A model generated the notes under the pieces. It was not told the origin of the DNA, ran no database searches, and was given only the letters and a program-made list of their open reading frames with translations. From Pseudoxanthomonas daejeonensis (lineage in GTDB: Bacteria; Pseudomonadota; Gammaproteobacteria; Xanthomonadales; Xanthomonadaceae), in NCBI RefSeq assembly GCF_010093205.1, contig NZ_PDWN01000015.1:34251-98250 (forward strand): a DNA stretch of 64,000 bases. The letters run 5' to 3'. Made by a program: the position numbers and the translations under genes. Shown piece after piece: positions 28,161 to 36,675 of this stretch. The number at the start of each line of letters is the position of its first letter. The first letter of the stretch is position 1.

Positions 28161-29750
28161 TCACGCCGCTTCCGCGACCGGCTCGGCTTTCGGTGCCGAG
28201 CTGCGGATCAGGTGGTCGAATGCGGCCAGCGCGGCCTTGGAGCCTTCGCCCATCGCGATCACGATCTGCTTGTACGGGACGGTGGTGCAATCGCCGGCGG
28301 CGAACACGCCCGGCACGCTGGTCTGGCCGCGGTCATCGACGATGATCTCGCCGCGCGGCGACAGCTCGACCGTGCCCTTGAGCCATTCGGTATTGGGCAG
28401 CAGGCCGATCTGGACGAACACGCCTTCCAGGTCGATACGGTGGGAGTCGTGCCCGACGCGGTCGGTATAGGTCAGGCCGGTGACCTTCTGCCCGTCGCCC
28501 AGCACTTCGGTGGTCTGCGCGCTGGTGATGATGCGCACGTTGGGCAGGCTGCGCAGCTTGCGCTGCAGGACCTCGTCGGCGCGCAGCGTGCCGTCGAACT
28601 CGATCAGGGTGACATGGGAAACGATGCCGGCCAGGTCGATCGCGGCCTCGACGCCGGAGTTGCCGCCGCCGACCACCGCCACGCGCTTGCCCTTGAACAG
28701 CGGGCCGTCGCAGTGCGGGCAGTAGGCCACGCCCTTGTTGCGGTACAGGTCTTCGCCCGGCACGTTCATCTGCCGCCAGCGGGCGCCGGTGGACAGGATC
28801 ACGCTCTTGGACTTCAGCGAGGCGCCGTTGGCCAGCTTGACCTCGACCAGCCCGTCGTCGCCGGCCGGAACCAGCGCGGTCGCGCGCTGCAGGTTCATCA
28901 CGTCGACCTCGTACCCGCGCACGTGCTGCTCGAGCGCGGCGGCGAGCTTCGGGCCCTCGGTATGCGGTACCGAGATGAAGTTCTCGATGGCCATGGTGTC
29001 CAGCACCTGGCCGCCGAAGCGCTCGGCCGCCACGCCAGTGCGGATGCCCTTGCGCGCGGCATAGACCGCCGCCGCCGCGCCGGCGGGGCCGCCACCGACG
29101 ACCAGCACGTCGAACGCGGGCTTTTTCGCGATCTTTTCCGCTTCGCGCTTTTCGGCGCCGGTGTCGAGCTTGGCGACGATCTCCTCCAGGCCCATACGGC
29201 CGGCGGCGAACATCTGCCCGTTGAGGAAGATGGTCGGCACCGACATCACCTGGCGGCCTTCGACTTCGTCCTGGAACAGCGCACCGTCGATCGCCACGTG
29301 CCTGATCTTCGGGTTCAGCACGGCCATCAGGTTCAGCGCCTGGACAACGTCCGGGCAGTTCTGGCAGGACAGCGAGAAATAGGTTTCGAACGCGAATTCG
29401 CCGTTCAGCGACTTCACCTGCTCGATCACCTCGGTCGCCGCCTTGGATGGATGGCCGCCCACCTGCAGCAGGGCCAGCACCAGCGAGGTGAACTCGTGGC
29501 CCATCGGCAGGCCGGCGAACGCCAGCGAGATGTCGTGGCCGGGGCTGGTCACGGCGAAGGAGGGCTTGCGCTGCGCGTCGTCGCGGCGCACTTCCAGGCT
29601 GACCTGCGGCGAGAGCGCTTCGATGTCCTGCAGCAGCGCGAGCATTTCGGCCGAGCTGGCGCCGTCGTCGAGCGAGGCGACCAGGTGCACCGGGCGGGTG
29701 AGGCGTTCCAGGTAGGCCTGGAGCTGGGTCTTGAGGCTGGCATCCAACAT
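28161..29750 (-). CDS. ahpF: alkyl hydroperoxide reductase subunit F
   Basis: A 529-residue flavoprotein that passes electrons from NADH to AhpC. The N-terminal double-thioredoxin-fold domain holds the CxxC pair SCQNCPDVV near 128-131. The FAD-binding [17 protein letters not shown] and the thioredoxin-reductase-like CxxC in [13 protein letters not shown] are followed by the NAD-binding [17 protein letters not shown]. The C-terminal [14 protein letters not shown] completes the FAD site. The start at 29750 gives [10 protein letters not shown] and the normal length. The 227-base gap to ahpC contains long inverted repeats. Confidence 0.97.
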   Translation of the reverse strand: MLDASLKTQLQAYLERLTRPVHLVASLDDGASSAEMLALLQDIEALSPQVSLEVRRDDAQRKPSFAVTSPGHDISLAFAGLPMGHEFTSLVLALLQVGGHPSKAATEVIEQVKSLNGEFAFETYFSLSCQNCPDVVQALNLMAVLNPKIRHVAIDGALFQDEVEGRQVMSVPTIFLNGQMFAAGRMGLEEIVAKLDTGAEKREAEKIAKKPAFDVLVVGGGPAGAAAAVYAARKGIRTGVAAERFGGQVLDTMAIENFISVPHTEGPKLAAALEQHVRGYEVDVMNLQRATALVPAGDDGLVEVKLANGASLKSKSVILSTGARWRQMNVPGEDLYRNKGVAYCPHCDGPLFKGKRVAVVGGGNSGVEAAIDLAGIVSHVTLIEFDGTLRADEVLQRKLRSLPNVRIITSAQTTEVLGDGQKVTGLTYTDRVGHDSHRIDLEGVFVQIGLLPNTEWLKGTVELSPRGEIIVDDRGQTSVPGVFAAGDCTTVPYKQIVIAMGEGSKAALAAFDHLIRSSAPKAEPVAEAA

Positions 29751-29838
29751 GGCGCGGCTCCTTGGGGGAGGGGGCTGGCGGGTCGGCGGCGGCAAGCCGC
29801 TGCCGTCGCGCCCGCGGGAACGGGCGCTGCAGGCGAAG

Positions 29839-29935
29839 GAGTGGACCGGAGCCGACGTGACCTGCGTGGCGTAACGCGACGGGCGGCTGCGTGGGAGCGA
29901 TGGCTCCGGTCCACTCCCGCGATGGATCGCGGGAG
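29839..29935. repeat. nested inverted repeats between ahpF and ahpC
   Basis: GAGTGGACCGGAGCC (29839-29853) recurs as its exact reverse complement at 29902-29916, 48 bases away. Directly after it, CTCCCGCGAT (29914-29923) pairs with ATCGCGGGAG (29926-29935). On the minus-strand message these fold as a long outer stem and a neighbouring hairpin. The GTGGGAGCGA motif at about 29890-29899 resembles dispersed intergenic repeats of this family. It may tune ahpF expression relative to ahpC. Confidence 0.65.
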
Positions 29936-29977
29936 CAGGTGCCCGCCCCGCGCGGGCGGGGAGGGCGGGTGCGGCAG

Positions 29978-30541
29978 TTAGATCTTGCCGACCAGGTCCA
30001 GCGACGGAGCGATGGTCTGGGCGCCTTCCTTCCACTTGGCCGGGCACACCTGGCCGGGGTTGGCGGCGGTGAACTGCGCAGCCTTCAGCTTGCGCAGGGT
30101 CTCGGACACGTCGCGGGCGATCTCGTTGCTGTGGATTTCCAGCGTCTTGATCACGCCTTCCGGGTTGATGATGAAGGTGCCGCGCAGGGCCAGGCCTTCT
30201 TCCTCGATGTGCACGCCGAAGGCGCGGGTCAGCTGGTGGGTCGGGTCGCCGACCAGCGGGAACTGGGCCTTGCCCACGGCCGGGGAGGTCTCGTGCCAGA
30301 CCTTGTGCGAGAAGTGGGTGTCGGTGGTCACGATGTAGACCTCGGCACCGGCCTTCTGGAACTCGGCGTAGTTGTTGGCGGCGTCCTCGACCTCGGTCGG
30401 GCAATTGAAGGTGAAGGCGGCCGGCATGAAGATCAGGACCGACCACTTGCCCTTGAGGCTGGCGTCGGAAACTTCGATGAACTCTCCGTTCTGGAAGGCG
30501 GTGGCCTTGAACGGCTTGATCGGGGTGTTGATCAGGGACAT
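29978..30541 (-). CDS. ahpC: alkyl hydroperoxide reductase subunit C (peroxiredoxin)
   Basis: A 187-residue typical two-Cys peroxiredoxin reducing hydrogen peroxide, organic hydroperoxides and peroxynitrite, recycled by AhpF. The peroxidatic Cys47 lies in [11 protein letters not shown] and the resolving Cys166 in [11 protein letters not shown]. The start at 30541 gives [11 protein letters not shown] with an AGGACCTCCCC sequence upstream. It is first in the ahpC-ahpF-oxyR series, and an OxyR-like site lies about 70-106 bases upstream of the start. Oxidative induction is therefore likely. Confidence 0.98.
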   Translation of the reverse strand: MSLINTPIKPFKATAFQNGEFIEVSDASLKGKWSVLIFMPAAFTFNCPTEVEDAANNYAEFQKAGAEVYIVTTDTHFSHKVWHETSPAVGKAQFPLVGDPTHQLTRAFGVHIEEEGLALRGTFIINPEGVIKTLEIHSNEIARDVSETLRKLKAAQFTAANPGQVCPAKWKEGAQTIAPSLDLVGKI

Positions 30542-30610
30542 GGGGAGGTCCTTTCGGTGGTGGGTGAAGGGAATGATCGCCATGCTAGGGATCTTCGATA
30601 GACAGATCAA

Positions 30611-30647
30611 ATCGATTAAAGGAATTAAATAGATAGTCGGTGCCTAT
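30611..30647 (-). promoter_or_regulatory. OxyR-binding-like site upstream of ahpC
   Basis: The OxyR consensus has four tetrads (ATAG, CTAT, ATAG, CTAT), each separated by seven bases. Here ATAG (30633-30636) and CTAT (30644-30647) match exactly, and the two preceding tetrads read ATCG (30611-30614) and GAAT (30622-30625), giving partial matches. A further ATAG copy at 30598-30601 is out of register. The region is unusually A+T-rich for this genome. Confidence 0.6.
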
Positions 30648-30671
30648 CGTAGCCCAGAGATGCTCTTTGGT

Positions 30672-30703
30672 GCGATGCGGCGATGCGGCGATGCGGCGAT
30701 GCG
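30672..30703. repeat. four tandem copies of an 8-bp unit
   Basis: GCGATGCG is repeated four times without interruption, followed by a partial GCG. The array lies between the OxyR-like site and the prmC start, about 50 bases upstream of the prmC ATG, so slippage could alter the leader or promoter spacing without changing any protein. Confidence 0.9.
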
Positions 30704-30752
30704 GCGCGGACAGGCATTGGCAGGGGCGCGCGCTTGGTCCATCGTTCCGCCG

Positions 30753-31607
30753 ATGAGCCACACCGACACGTCCTGCCGACCCGACTCCCTGCTGCGTGAA
30801 GCCGCGCGCCGCATTGCGCGCGAGGACGCGGAACCGCTGCTGGCCCATGCCCTGGGCCGGGACCGCGCCTGGCTGTTCGCGCATGCGACCGACCCGGTGG
30901 AGGCCGAACTGGCCGACGGCTTCCGCCAGCTCGTCGAGCGGCGCGCCGCCGGGGAGCCCGTCGCTTACCTGACCGGCCGGCGGGGCTTCTGGACCCTGGA
31001 CCTCGAAGTCACCCCCGACACCCTGGTCCCCCGCCCGGAAACCGAGTTGCTGGTGGAACTGGCTCTGGCGCGGATCGGGCCGGACGTCCCCGCGCGGGTG
31101 GCCGACCTGGGCACAGGCAGCGGTGCCATCGCACTGGCCATCGCCAGCGAGCGGCCAGTGGCGGCGGTGGTGGCCACCGACATAAGCGCGCCGACCCTGG
31201 CGGTGGCCGTGCGCAATGCGCAGGCGCACCGGCTCGACAACGTCTGGTTCCGTCGCGGCGACTGGGACGAGGCGCTCGGCCGTGACCGTTTCGACCTGAT
31301 CGCGAGCAATCCGCCCTACATCGCCGAGGGCGACCCGCATCTGGCGCAGGGCGACCTGCGCCACGAGCCGCCGCGCGCGCTGTCTTCCGGCGCGGACGGG
31401 CTCGATGCGATCCGCACGATCGTCGCTGCCGCGTCCCGGCACTTGGTGCCGAATGGCTGGCTGCTGCTGGAGCATGGGCTGGACCAGGGTGGGGCGGTGC
31501 GCGCGCTGCTGGAGGCCGCCGGCTTTGCCGAAGTGTCGACCGCGCGTGACCTCGAACAGCGCGATCGGGTCACTCTCGGACGCCTGCCCTCGCAGGTGCG
31601 CGGGTAG
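30753..31607 (+). CDS. prmC: peptide chain release factor N5-glutamine methyltransferase
   Basis: A 284-residue S-adenosylmethionine methyltransferase that methylates the glutamine of the GGQ motif in release factors 1 and 2. The N-terminal helical substrate domain (about 1-80) is followed by [16 protein letters not shown], motif I in [15 protein letters not shown] and the catalytic NPPYIAEGD near 189-197. The start at 30753 (MSHTDTSC) is preferred; the upstream in-frame extension is encoded by the 8-bp repeat array and is not conserved-looking. Its target release-factor gene prfA is elsewhere in the window (53857-54939), not adjacent as in E. coli. Confidence 0.93.
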   Translation: MSHTDTSCRPDSLLREAARRIAREDAEPLLAHALGRDRAWLFAHATDPVEAELADGFRQLVERRAAGEPVAYLTGRRGFWTLDLEVTPDTLVPRPETELLVELALARIGPDVPARVADLGTGSGAIALAIASERPVAAVVATDISAPTLAVAVRNAQAHRLDNVWFRRGDWDEALGRDRFDLIASNPPYIAEGDPHLAQGDLRHEPPRALSSGADGLDAIRTIVAAASRHLVPNGWLLLEHGLDQGGAVRALLEAAGFAEVSTARDLEQRDRVTLGRLPSQVRG

Positions 31608-31752
31608 GCCGCGATGCGGTCCCCGTAGCAGAGGCCTCAGCGTGCCAAGCGCAGCCTCATCGCTGCGCGTATCCCCGGAGCCTGGTTGGCTCGCAAGGGG
31701 GCGTCGCGCGGCGTGCGCTAGAATTCCAGGCCTGTCCGAAGCGAGTCACGGC

Positions 31753-32694
31753 ATGCGCACGCTCTATCCCGAGATCGAACCTTTCGACACCGGCACTTTG
31801 CGGGTCGACGGCCGCCACGAGCTCTACTACGAGCAATCCGGCAATCCGGACGGCACGCCGGTGGTGCTGCTGCATGGCGGCCCGGGCGGCGGTTCGAGCG
31901 GGAAAATGCGCCGCTTCCACGATCCGGCCAGGTACCGGATCGTGCTGTTCGACCAGCGCGGTGCCGGGCGCTCCACGCCGCACGCCGACCTGGTCGACAA
32001 CACCACCTGGGACCTGGTGGCCGATATCGAGAAGCTGCGCGCCAAGCTGGGGATCGAGGCCTGGCAGGTGTTCGGCGGCAGCTGGGGTTCGACCCTGGCG
32101 CTGGCCTATGCGCAGACCCATCCGCAGCGCGTCACCGCGCTGGTGTTGCGTGGCATCTTCATGCTGCGTCGCTGGGAGCTGGAGTGGTTCTACCAGGAGG
32201 GCGCGAACCGCCTGTTCCCCGATGCCTGGGAGCACTACATCGCGGCGATTCCGCCGGTGGAGCGCCACGACCTGATTTCCGCGTTCCACCGTCGCCTGAC
32301 CAGCGAGGACGAGGCGACCCGCCTGGCGGCCGCGCGTGCCTGGAGCGTGTGGGAGGGGGCGACCAGCTTCCTGCACGTGGACCAGGATTTCGTCAGCAGC
32401 CACCAGGATCCGCAGTTCGCCCTGGCCTTCGCCCGGATCGAGAACCACTATTTCGTCAACGGCGGCTTCTTCGAGGTGGAAGACCAGCTGCTGCGCGACG
32501 TGTATCGCATCGCCGGGATTCCCGGCGTGATCGTGCATGGACGCTACGACGTGGTCTGCCCGCTGCAGAACGCATGGGAGCTGCACAAGGCCTGGCCGAA
32601 GTCCAGGCTCGAGATCACGCCGGCTTCGGGACACTCGGCCTTCGAGCCGGAAAATATCGACGCCCTGGTGCGCGCCACCGACGCGTTCGCCTGA
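31753..32694 (+). CDS. pip: prolyl aminopeptidase (proline iminopeptidase)
   Basis: A 313-residue serine peptidase of family S33 that removes N-terminal proline from peptides. The alpha/beta hydrolase features are the oxyanion region VVLLHGGPGGGSS, the nucleophile motif GGSWGS near 108-113, the Asp in HGRYDVVCP and the His in SGHSAFE near 294. The strand GVIVHGRYD and the RGIFMLRRWELEWFYQEGA cap segment are characteristic of proline iminopeptidases. The start at 31753 gives MRTLYPEIEPFDTG, the usual N-terminus. TAGAAT (31719-31724) may be the -10 of its promoter. Confidence 0.95.
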   Translation: MRTLYPEIEPFDTGTLRVDGRHELYYEQSGNPDGTPVVLLHGGPGGGSSGKMRRFHDPARYRIVLFDQRGAGRSTPHADLVDNTTWDLVADIEKLRAKLGIEAWQVFGGSWGSTLALAYAQTHPQRVTALVLRGIFMLRRWELEWFYQEGANRLFPDAWEHYIAAIPPVERHDLISAFHRRLTSEDEATRLAAARAWSVWEGATSFLHVDQDFVSSHQDPQFALAFARIENHYFVNGGFFEVEDQLLRDVYRIAGIPGVIVHGRYDVVCPLQNAWELHKAWPKSRLEITPASGHSAFEPENIDALVRATDAFA

Positions 32695-32724
32695 AGCCAG
32701 GCGCGCCACGCGCCCTGAAGGCGC

Positions 32725-33471
32725 TCAGCCGCCCGTGGCGGGCGGCGGCACCGGCAGCACTGCGGGAGCGTCCTGCGTCGAAGCGGGTGCCGCCGGCGGC
32801 GGCGTGGCGGGCGCTGGCGCGGGCGCCGCCTCCGGCGACAGCTCCGCCGGCAACGGCTGCGGATACATCGGAACCGGGAACAGGGTCGGTTGCGCCTGGG
32901 GCGCGGCCGATGCCTTGGCCGGGCGCTCGATTTCCTCGGGCAGGAACCGGTCGAGCACGGCGAAGAACCGCTTGTAGAAGTTAGGGTCCTGCAGCGTCTC
33001 GCTGGCGACCTTGACCAGCGAATCGTCGCTGGAGCCGATCGGTAGCGACAACGAGCCCAGTGCGCTCACGCCCACGCTGGCATTGGTGTTGCTCTTGCGC
33101 AGCGCGTAGCGGTCCTGGACCGCGTTGACGAAGACCACGGTCTGCTGGTCGCCGCGCATCTGCGGCATGCACACCGCGCGGAACTCGACCTGCTCGTGGC
33201 TCTCTTCCTGCTGGAAGTACTTGCGCGCCTCGACCACGTCGGCCTCGGCGCGGCCGACCACGAAACCCTGGCTCAGCAAAGCGCGGCGCACCGCCTCGCA
33301 AGCCTGGGCCGGGGAATGGTCGAGGCTGCGCGAGTAGGTATTGGAGGAATCGAACGCCTCGTAGGCGCTCTGCGATGGCTTGGTCCTGCCGCCCATTGCG
33401 CAGCCACCCACGAGGGTGGCGAGCATGACGGGGAGCAGGAGCGGCAGAAGGATCGAGCGTGGCGCTGGCAT
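32725..33471 (-). CDS. DUF2242-type lipoprotein
   Basis: A 248-residue predicted lipoprotein. The N-terminal signal (MPAPRSILLPLLLPVMLATL) ends in the lipobox VGGC. The central part (about 30-165) contains an EAVRRALLSQGFVVGRAEAD pattern, a KYFQQEESHEQVEFRAVC strand and FYKRFFAVLDRFLPEE, which fits DUF2242, a family of unknown function. The C-terminal 70 residues are Pro/Ala-rich and probably disordered. The start at 33471 is fixed by the signal peptide. It is the last gene of a minus-strand block, 114 bases after the amidohydrolase gene, and may have its own promoter. Confidence 0.8.
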   Translation of the reverse strand: MPAPRSILLPLLLPVMLATLVGGCAMGGRTKPSQSAYEAFDSSNTYSRSLDHSPAQACEAVRRALLSQGFVVGRAEADVVEARKYFQQEESHEQVEFRAVCMPQMRGDQQTVVFVNAVQDRYALRKSNTNASVGVSALGSLSLPIGSSDDSLVKVASETLQDPNFYKRFFAVLDRFLPEEIERPAKASAAPQAQPTLFPVPMYPQPLPAELSPEAAPAPAPATPPPAAPASTQDAPAVLPVPPPATGG

Positions 33472-33585
33472 CGTGCAAATCGTGGGAGAAGCGGGCAACC
33501 GGCCGAGTATGCCGGATCGCGGGCAGCGTGAACGCATCTCGGTGGGACCGGTTACAGTGCGGCCGGTCACGGATTCACTTGCCAC

Positions 33586-34377
33586 TCAGCGTGCGACGAA
33601 GCGGGCTTCGAGCGATGACAGCAATCGCGCCAGTCGACGTGCCCACAGTTGCTGCCCGGCTTCGTCGGCGATCAGGTCCTGGCGGATCTCCAGCTCCACG
33701 TGGGCCAGGCCGCGTGCTTCGCCGTGCACCGGGACGGCGTAATCGCTCGTATCGCTGACCGAATACGGCTGGTTGTCGCCGACGACGAGGTCGCCTTCGT
33801 CGCGCAACGCATCGCGCAGCGCATGGGCCAGGCGCGCGTCGCGGTGATAGAGCACGCCGCAGTGCCAGGGCCGCGCCACGCCGCCCATCGCCGGGGTGAA
33901 ACTGTGCAGCATGACCAGCAGGGTGGGTTGGCCGGAAGCCTGGCGCTGGTCCAGCGCCTGCGCGATCCGGGCATGGTAGGGGGCGAAGATCTCGTGCACG
34001 CGCGCATCGCGGTCCCCGGCGGTGAGCCGGGCGTTGGCTGGAACCGGCGTGCCGTCGCTGCTGGTGGCGACCAGCGTGGCCGAATCCAGCGGCCGGTTGC
34101 AGTCGATGACCAGCCGCGAATAGTTCTGCAGGATCGTCCACGCGCCGAGCAGCGACGCCAGCTGCCGGGCCACGCCTGCGATCCCGATGTCCCAGCCGAT
34201 GTGCCGGTCGATCTCGCCCGCGGGCAGGCCCAGGTCGCCGAGTGCGTGCGGGATCGCCTGGCCTGCGTGGTCGGCCACGAACAGCCACGGCGTGATGGAA
34301 CCGGAATGCAGCAGCTCGAAGGGCGGGGGATCGCCCGGACGAAGCAGTCCGCTTCCGCCGCCCGCGTCAGGCCCCAC
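33586..34377 (-). CDS. N-formylglutamate amidohydrolase family protein
   Basis: A 263-residue hydrolase of the N-formylglutamate amidohydrolase family, which releases formate from N-formylglutamate in histidine degradation or acts on related N-formyl or amide compounds. Visible signatures are VADHAGQAIP, DRHIGWDIG, YSRLVIDCNRP, the HSFTP motif and DNQPYSV; the His and Asp residues are candidate metal ligands. It starts at GTG 34377, overlapping the NUDIX gene by 11 bases. No hut genes are nearby, so a general role is more likely than histidine catabolism; this is inference. Confidence 0.88.
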   Translation of the reverse strand: MGPDAGGGSGLLRPGDPPPFELLHSGSITPWLFVADHAGQAIPHALGDLGLPAGEIDRHIGWDIGIAGVARQLASLLGAWTILQNYSRLVIDCNRPLDSATLVATSSDGTPVPANARLTAGDRDARVHEIFAPYHARIAQALDQRQASGQPTLLVMLHSFTPAMGGVARPWHCGVLYHRDARLAHALRDALRDEGDLVVGDNQPYSVSDTSDYAVPVHGEARGLAHVELEIRQDLIADEAGQQLWARRLARLLSSLEARFVAR

Positions 34378-34975
34378 GCGGCGTCCCGTCCAGGTTGTGG
34401 TCGATCATCCACAGGCCGGCCCAGAGCTTGGCGTCCAGCTCATAACCTTCGCGCAGCTTTCCGGCCAGCCAGGCGGCGGCCTGGGCGCGCGGCACCGCGT
34501 GCACGGTGATGTCTTCGCTGGCGTCGCCGCCGCCGGCGCCGACCTTGCTCAGGCCGGTGGCACGGACGAAGGCGATCTTCTCGCTGCTGGCGCCCGAGGA
34601 GGTCGGGCCGATCATCAGCACCTCCGCGTGCGTGGCGGTCCAGCCGGTCTCTTCCTCGAGTTCGCGGATCGAGGACTGCTCGATCGTTTCGCCGGCGTGC
34701 ACGTCGCCGACCAGGCCTGCGGGCATCTCGATGGTGCGTGCCTGCAGGGGCACGCGGAACTGCTCCACGAACAGCACGTCGTCGGCCGGGGTGACCGCGA
34801 TGATGATCGCGGCCAGGCCACCGGCGTGGGTCCGCTCGGAGTATTCCCACGTCCCTCGCACCACCATGCGCTGGTAGCGGCCTTCGTAGACGGTGCGCGG
34901 CTCGGCGGAACGCTCCGGGCCTGCGATGTCCGGGTTTGCGGGAAGTGAAATGGAAGAGTCGATGTCTTGGGTCAT
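34367..34975 (-). CDS. NUDIX hydrolase, ADP-ribose pyrophosphatase-like
   Basis: A 202-residue NUDIX enzyme. The Nudix box is complete in the stretch from GDVHAGE to RELEEETGW (roughly residues 89-111), with the metal-binding Glu residues in REL-EE. The preceding PAGLVG and the VRGTWEYSERTHAGGLAAIIIA strand region resemble ADP-ribose/nucleotide-sugar pyrophosphatases such as NudF. It starts nine bases after the exonuclease stop and its end overlaps the next start, which supports a single transcript. The exact substrate is not certain. Confidence 0.9.
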   Translation of the reverse strand: MTQDIDSSISLPANPDIAGPERSAEPRTVYEGRYQRMVVRGTWEYSERTHAGGLAAIIIAVTPADDVLFVEQFRVPLQARTIEMPAGLVGDVHAGETIEQSSIRELEEETGWTATHAEVLMIGPTSSGASSEKIAFVRATGLSKVGAGGGDASEDITVHAVPRAQAAAWLAGKLREGYELDAKLWAGLWMIDHNLDGTPRGA

Positions 34976-34984
34976 GTACGGATG

Positions 34985-35968
34985 CTAAGCCGGAACCGGT
35001 GACCGGTGTGCGTCGTCGCCGTGTCCATCCAGGCCTGCGGCCGTACGCAGCCGGCGCCGCGTCATCGGTCCGAAGCGCAGCGTGGTGGCCAGCGCGTCGA
35101 GCATCTCCGGATCGGCTTCTCCGCGCGATGCGGCAGCGCCGTCGTAATCCAGCGGTGCGTCGCAGGCGATCGTGGTCAGCTGGCGGCACAGCAGGGCCAG
35201 TTCGCGTTGCTCGCGCAGCCGGCTGGCGACCTGGGTGGCCCCGCGCAGGCGCAGGAAGGCGACCTCGTCGATCCGTTCCAGCAGCACGTCGAGGCTGCCG
35301 AAGTGCGCCAGCAGAATCGCCGCGGTCTTGGCGCCGACGCCGCCGACCCCCGGGATGTTGTCGACGGCATCGCCGGTCAGGGCCAGGTAGTCGGCGATCT
35401 GGTGGGCGTGGACGCCGTGCCGTGCCTTGACCCCGGCCGCGCCCCAGCGCTGCGCGCGGGCGTAGTCCCACTGCTCGTCGTGGTCGCCGAGCAGCTGCGA
35501 CAGGTCCTTGTCGGCGGAAACGATGACGCTGCGGTAGCCGGCCGGGCGCGCGCGATGCACCGCGCTGCCGATCAGGTCGTCGGCTTCATAGTCGTGATGG
35601 GCCAGCACCACCAGCCCCAGGGCCACGCACAGGGCCTTGCAGTGGGCGAACTGGCGGCGCAGCTCTTCCGGGGCCGGTTCGCGGTTGGCCTTGTACGCCG
35701 CATACAGGCGGTGGCGGAAGCAGCTGTCCAGGGCTTCGTCGAAGGCGATGGCGATGTGCCGCGGCCGTTCGCGCTCGAGCAGGTCGAGCAGGAAGCGGGC
35801 GAAGCCATGCACGGCGTTGGTCGGCCAGCCGTGCGCGTCGCGGAATTCGTCGGGCATCGAGTGCCAGGCGCGGAACACGTACAGGCTCGCGTCGACCAGG
35901 TGCAGGGTCGGCAGTGCCGCCGGCGAGGCTGCTGCCGCGCCGAAGGCGGGGGAATCCTCGAGGTTCAC
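34985..35968 (-). CDS. 5'-3' exonuclease/flap endonuclease-like protein
   Basis: A 327-residue protein of the 5'-3' exonuclease family (as in the N-terminal domain of DNA polymerase I or Xni). Motifs present are DASLYVFRAW, AFDEALDSCFRHRLYAAYKANR, HDYEADDLIGS, VSADKDLSQLL and the helix-hairpin-helix TGDAVDNIPGVGGVGAKTAAILL, with the acidic metal ligands intact. The GTG start at 35968 is chosen because it overlaps the nitroreductase stop as GTGA; the longer upstream frame has an unrelated Arg/Pro-rich extension. It lacks a polymerase domain. A role in primer removal or flap repair is inferred. Confidence 0.9.
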   Translation of the reverse strand: MNLEDSPAFGAAAASPAALPTLHLVDASLYVFRAWHSMPDEFRDAHGWPTNAVHGFARFLLDLLERERPRHIAIAFDEALDSCFRHRLYAAYKANREPAPEELRRQFAHCKALCVALGLVVLAHHDYEADDLIGSAVHRARPAGYRSVIVSADKDLSQLLGDHDEQWDYARAQRWGAAGVKARHGVHAHQIADYLALTGDAVDNIPGVGGVGAKTAAILLAHFGSLDVLLERIDEVAFLRLRGATQVASRLREQRELALLCRQLTTIACDAPLDYDGAAASRGEADPEMLDALATTLRFGPMTRRRLRTAAGLDGHGDDAHRSPVPA

Positions 35969-36540
35969 GGCGTCCAGTCCGTGAGCAGCTGCCGCGGGTC
36001 GGGCCGATCGCGCTCGGGGACGTCCTGCAGCGGCGTGCCGATATGGATGAAGCCGGCGATGCGTTCGCCATCGACCAGGCCCAGGACGCGGGCAACTTCC
36101 GGGTCGTACGCCATCCATGCGGTCAGCCACTGCGCACCGAAGTCCAGCGCCTGCGCGGCCTGCAACAAGGCGAAGCAGGCGCAGCCCGCGGTCAGCAGCT
36201 GCTCCTGTTCGGGCACCTTGTGCCCGGCCTGCAGCCTGGCGATGACCGCAACCACGACCGGCGCATGCGAGAAGCGCTGGCGATCCTTCTCCACCGCGTG
36301 CGGCGGTGCGTCCGGATCGCGTTGCACGGCGCGCTCCGCCAGGAACGCGCCGAGTGCATGGCGCGCATCGCCGTGGATGCGCAGAAAGCGGAACGGCACC
36401 AGTTTCCCGTGGTCGGGCACCCGCACCGCCGAGGCGAGCATGCGCAGCAGGGTGGCTTCATCGGGGCCCGGTTCACCCAGTTGCATCGAAGGCACCGAGC
36501 GTCGCTGGTCCAAGGCTTGCAGGGCTGGAAGTGTGCGCAT
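35965..36540 (-). CDS. nitroreductase family protein
   Basis: A 191-residue FMN-dependent oxidoreductase of the nitroreductase family, YdjA-like by its short length. The FMN-binding N-terminus LDQRRSVPSMQL, the central AAVRVPDHGKLVPFRF-type segment (SAVRVPDHGKLVPFRFLR), and GCACFALLQAAQALDFGAQW are recognisable. Such proteins form homodimers and reduce nitro or quinone compounds with NAD(P)H. The start at 36540 gives MRTLPALQALDQRRS. It is the first gene of the coupled minus-strand block and is divergent from the DUF1631 pair. Confidence 0.88.
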   Translation of the reverse strand: MRTLPALQALDQRRSVPSMQLGEPGPDEATLLRMLASAVRVPDHGKLVPFRFLRIHGDARHALGAFLAERAVQRDPDAPPHAVEKDRQRFSHAPVVVAVIARLQAGHKVPEQEQLLTAGCACFALLQAAQALDFGAQWLTAWMAYDPEVARVLGLVDGERIAGFIHIGTPLQDVPERDRPDPRQLLTDWTP

Positions 36541-36675
36541 ACTCTCAAATTGCTCAAGTCCGGCCGGAGCGTGCCGAAAGGTGGGAAGTATAGGCGCCCA
36601 CCCCGCACGCCCCGGGTCAGGGACGGACCGGGCCTGCACACGCGGTTCATGTGCGCGCCTTAAATTCACAGGCCG

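Noticed and set aside
30672..30703. A CRISPR array
   Set aside because: The 8-bp units are contiguous without spacers, and there are no cas genes anywhere in the window.
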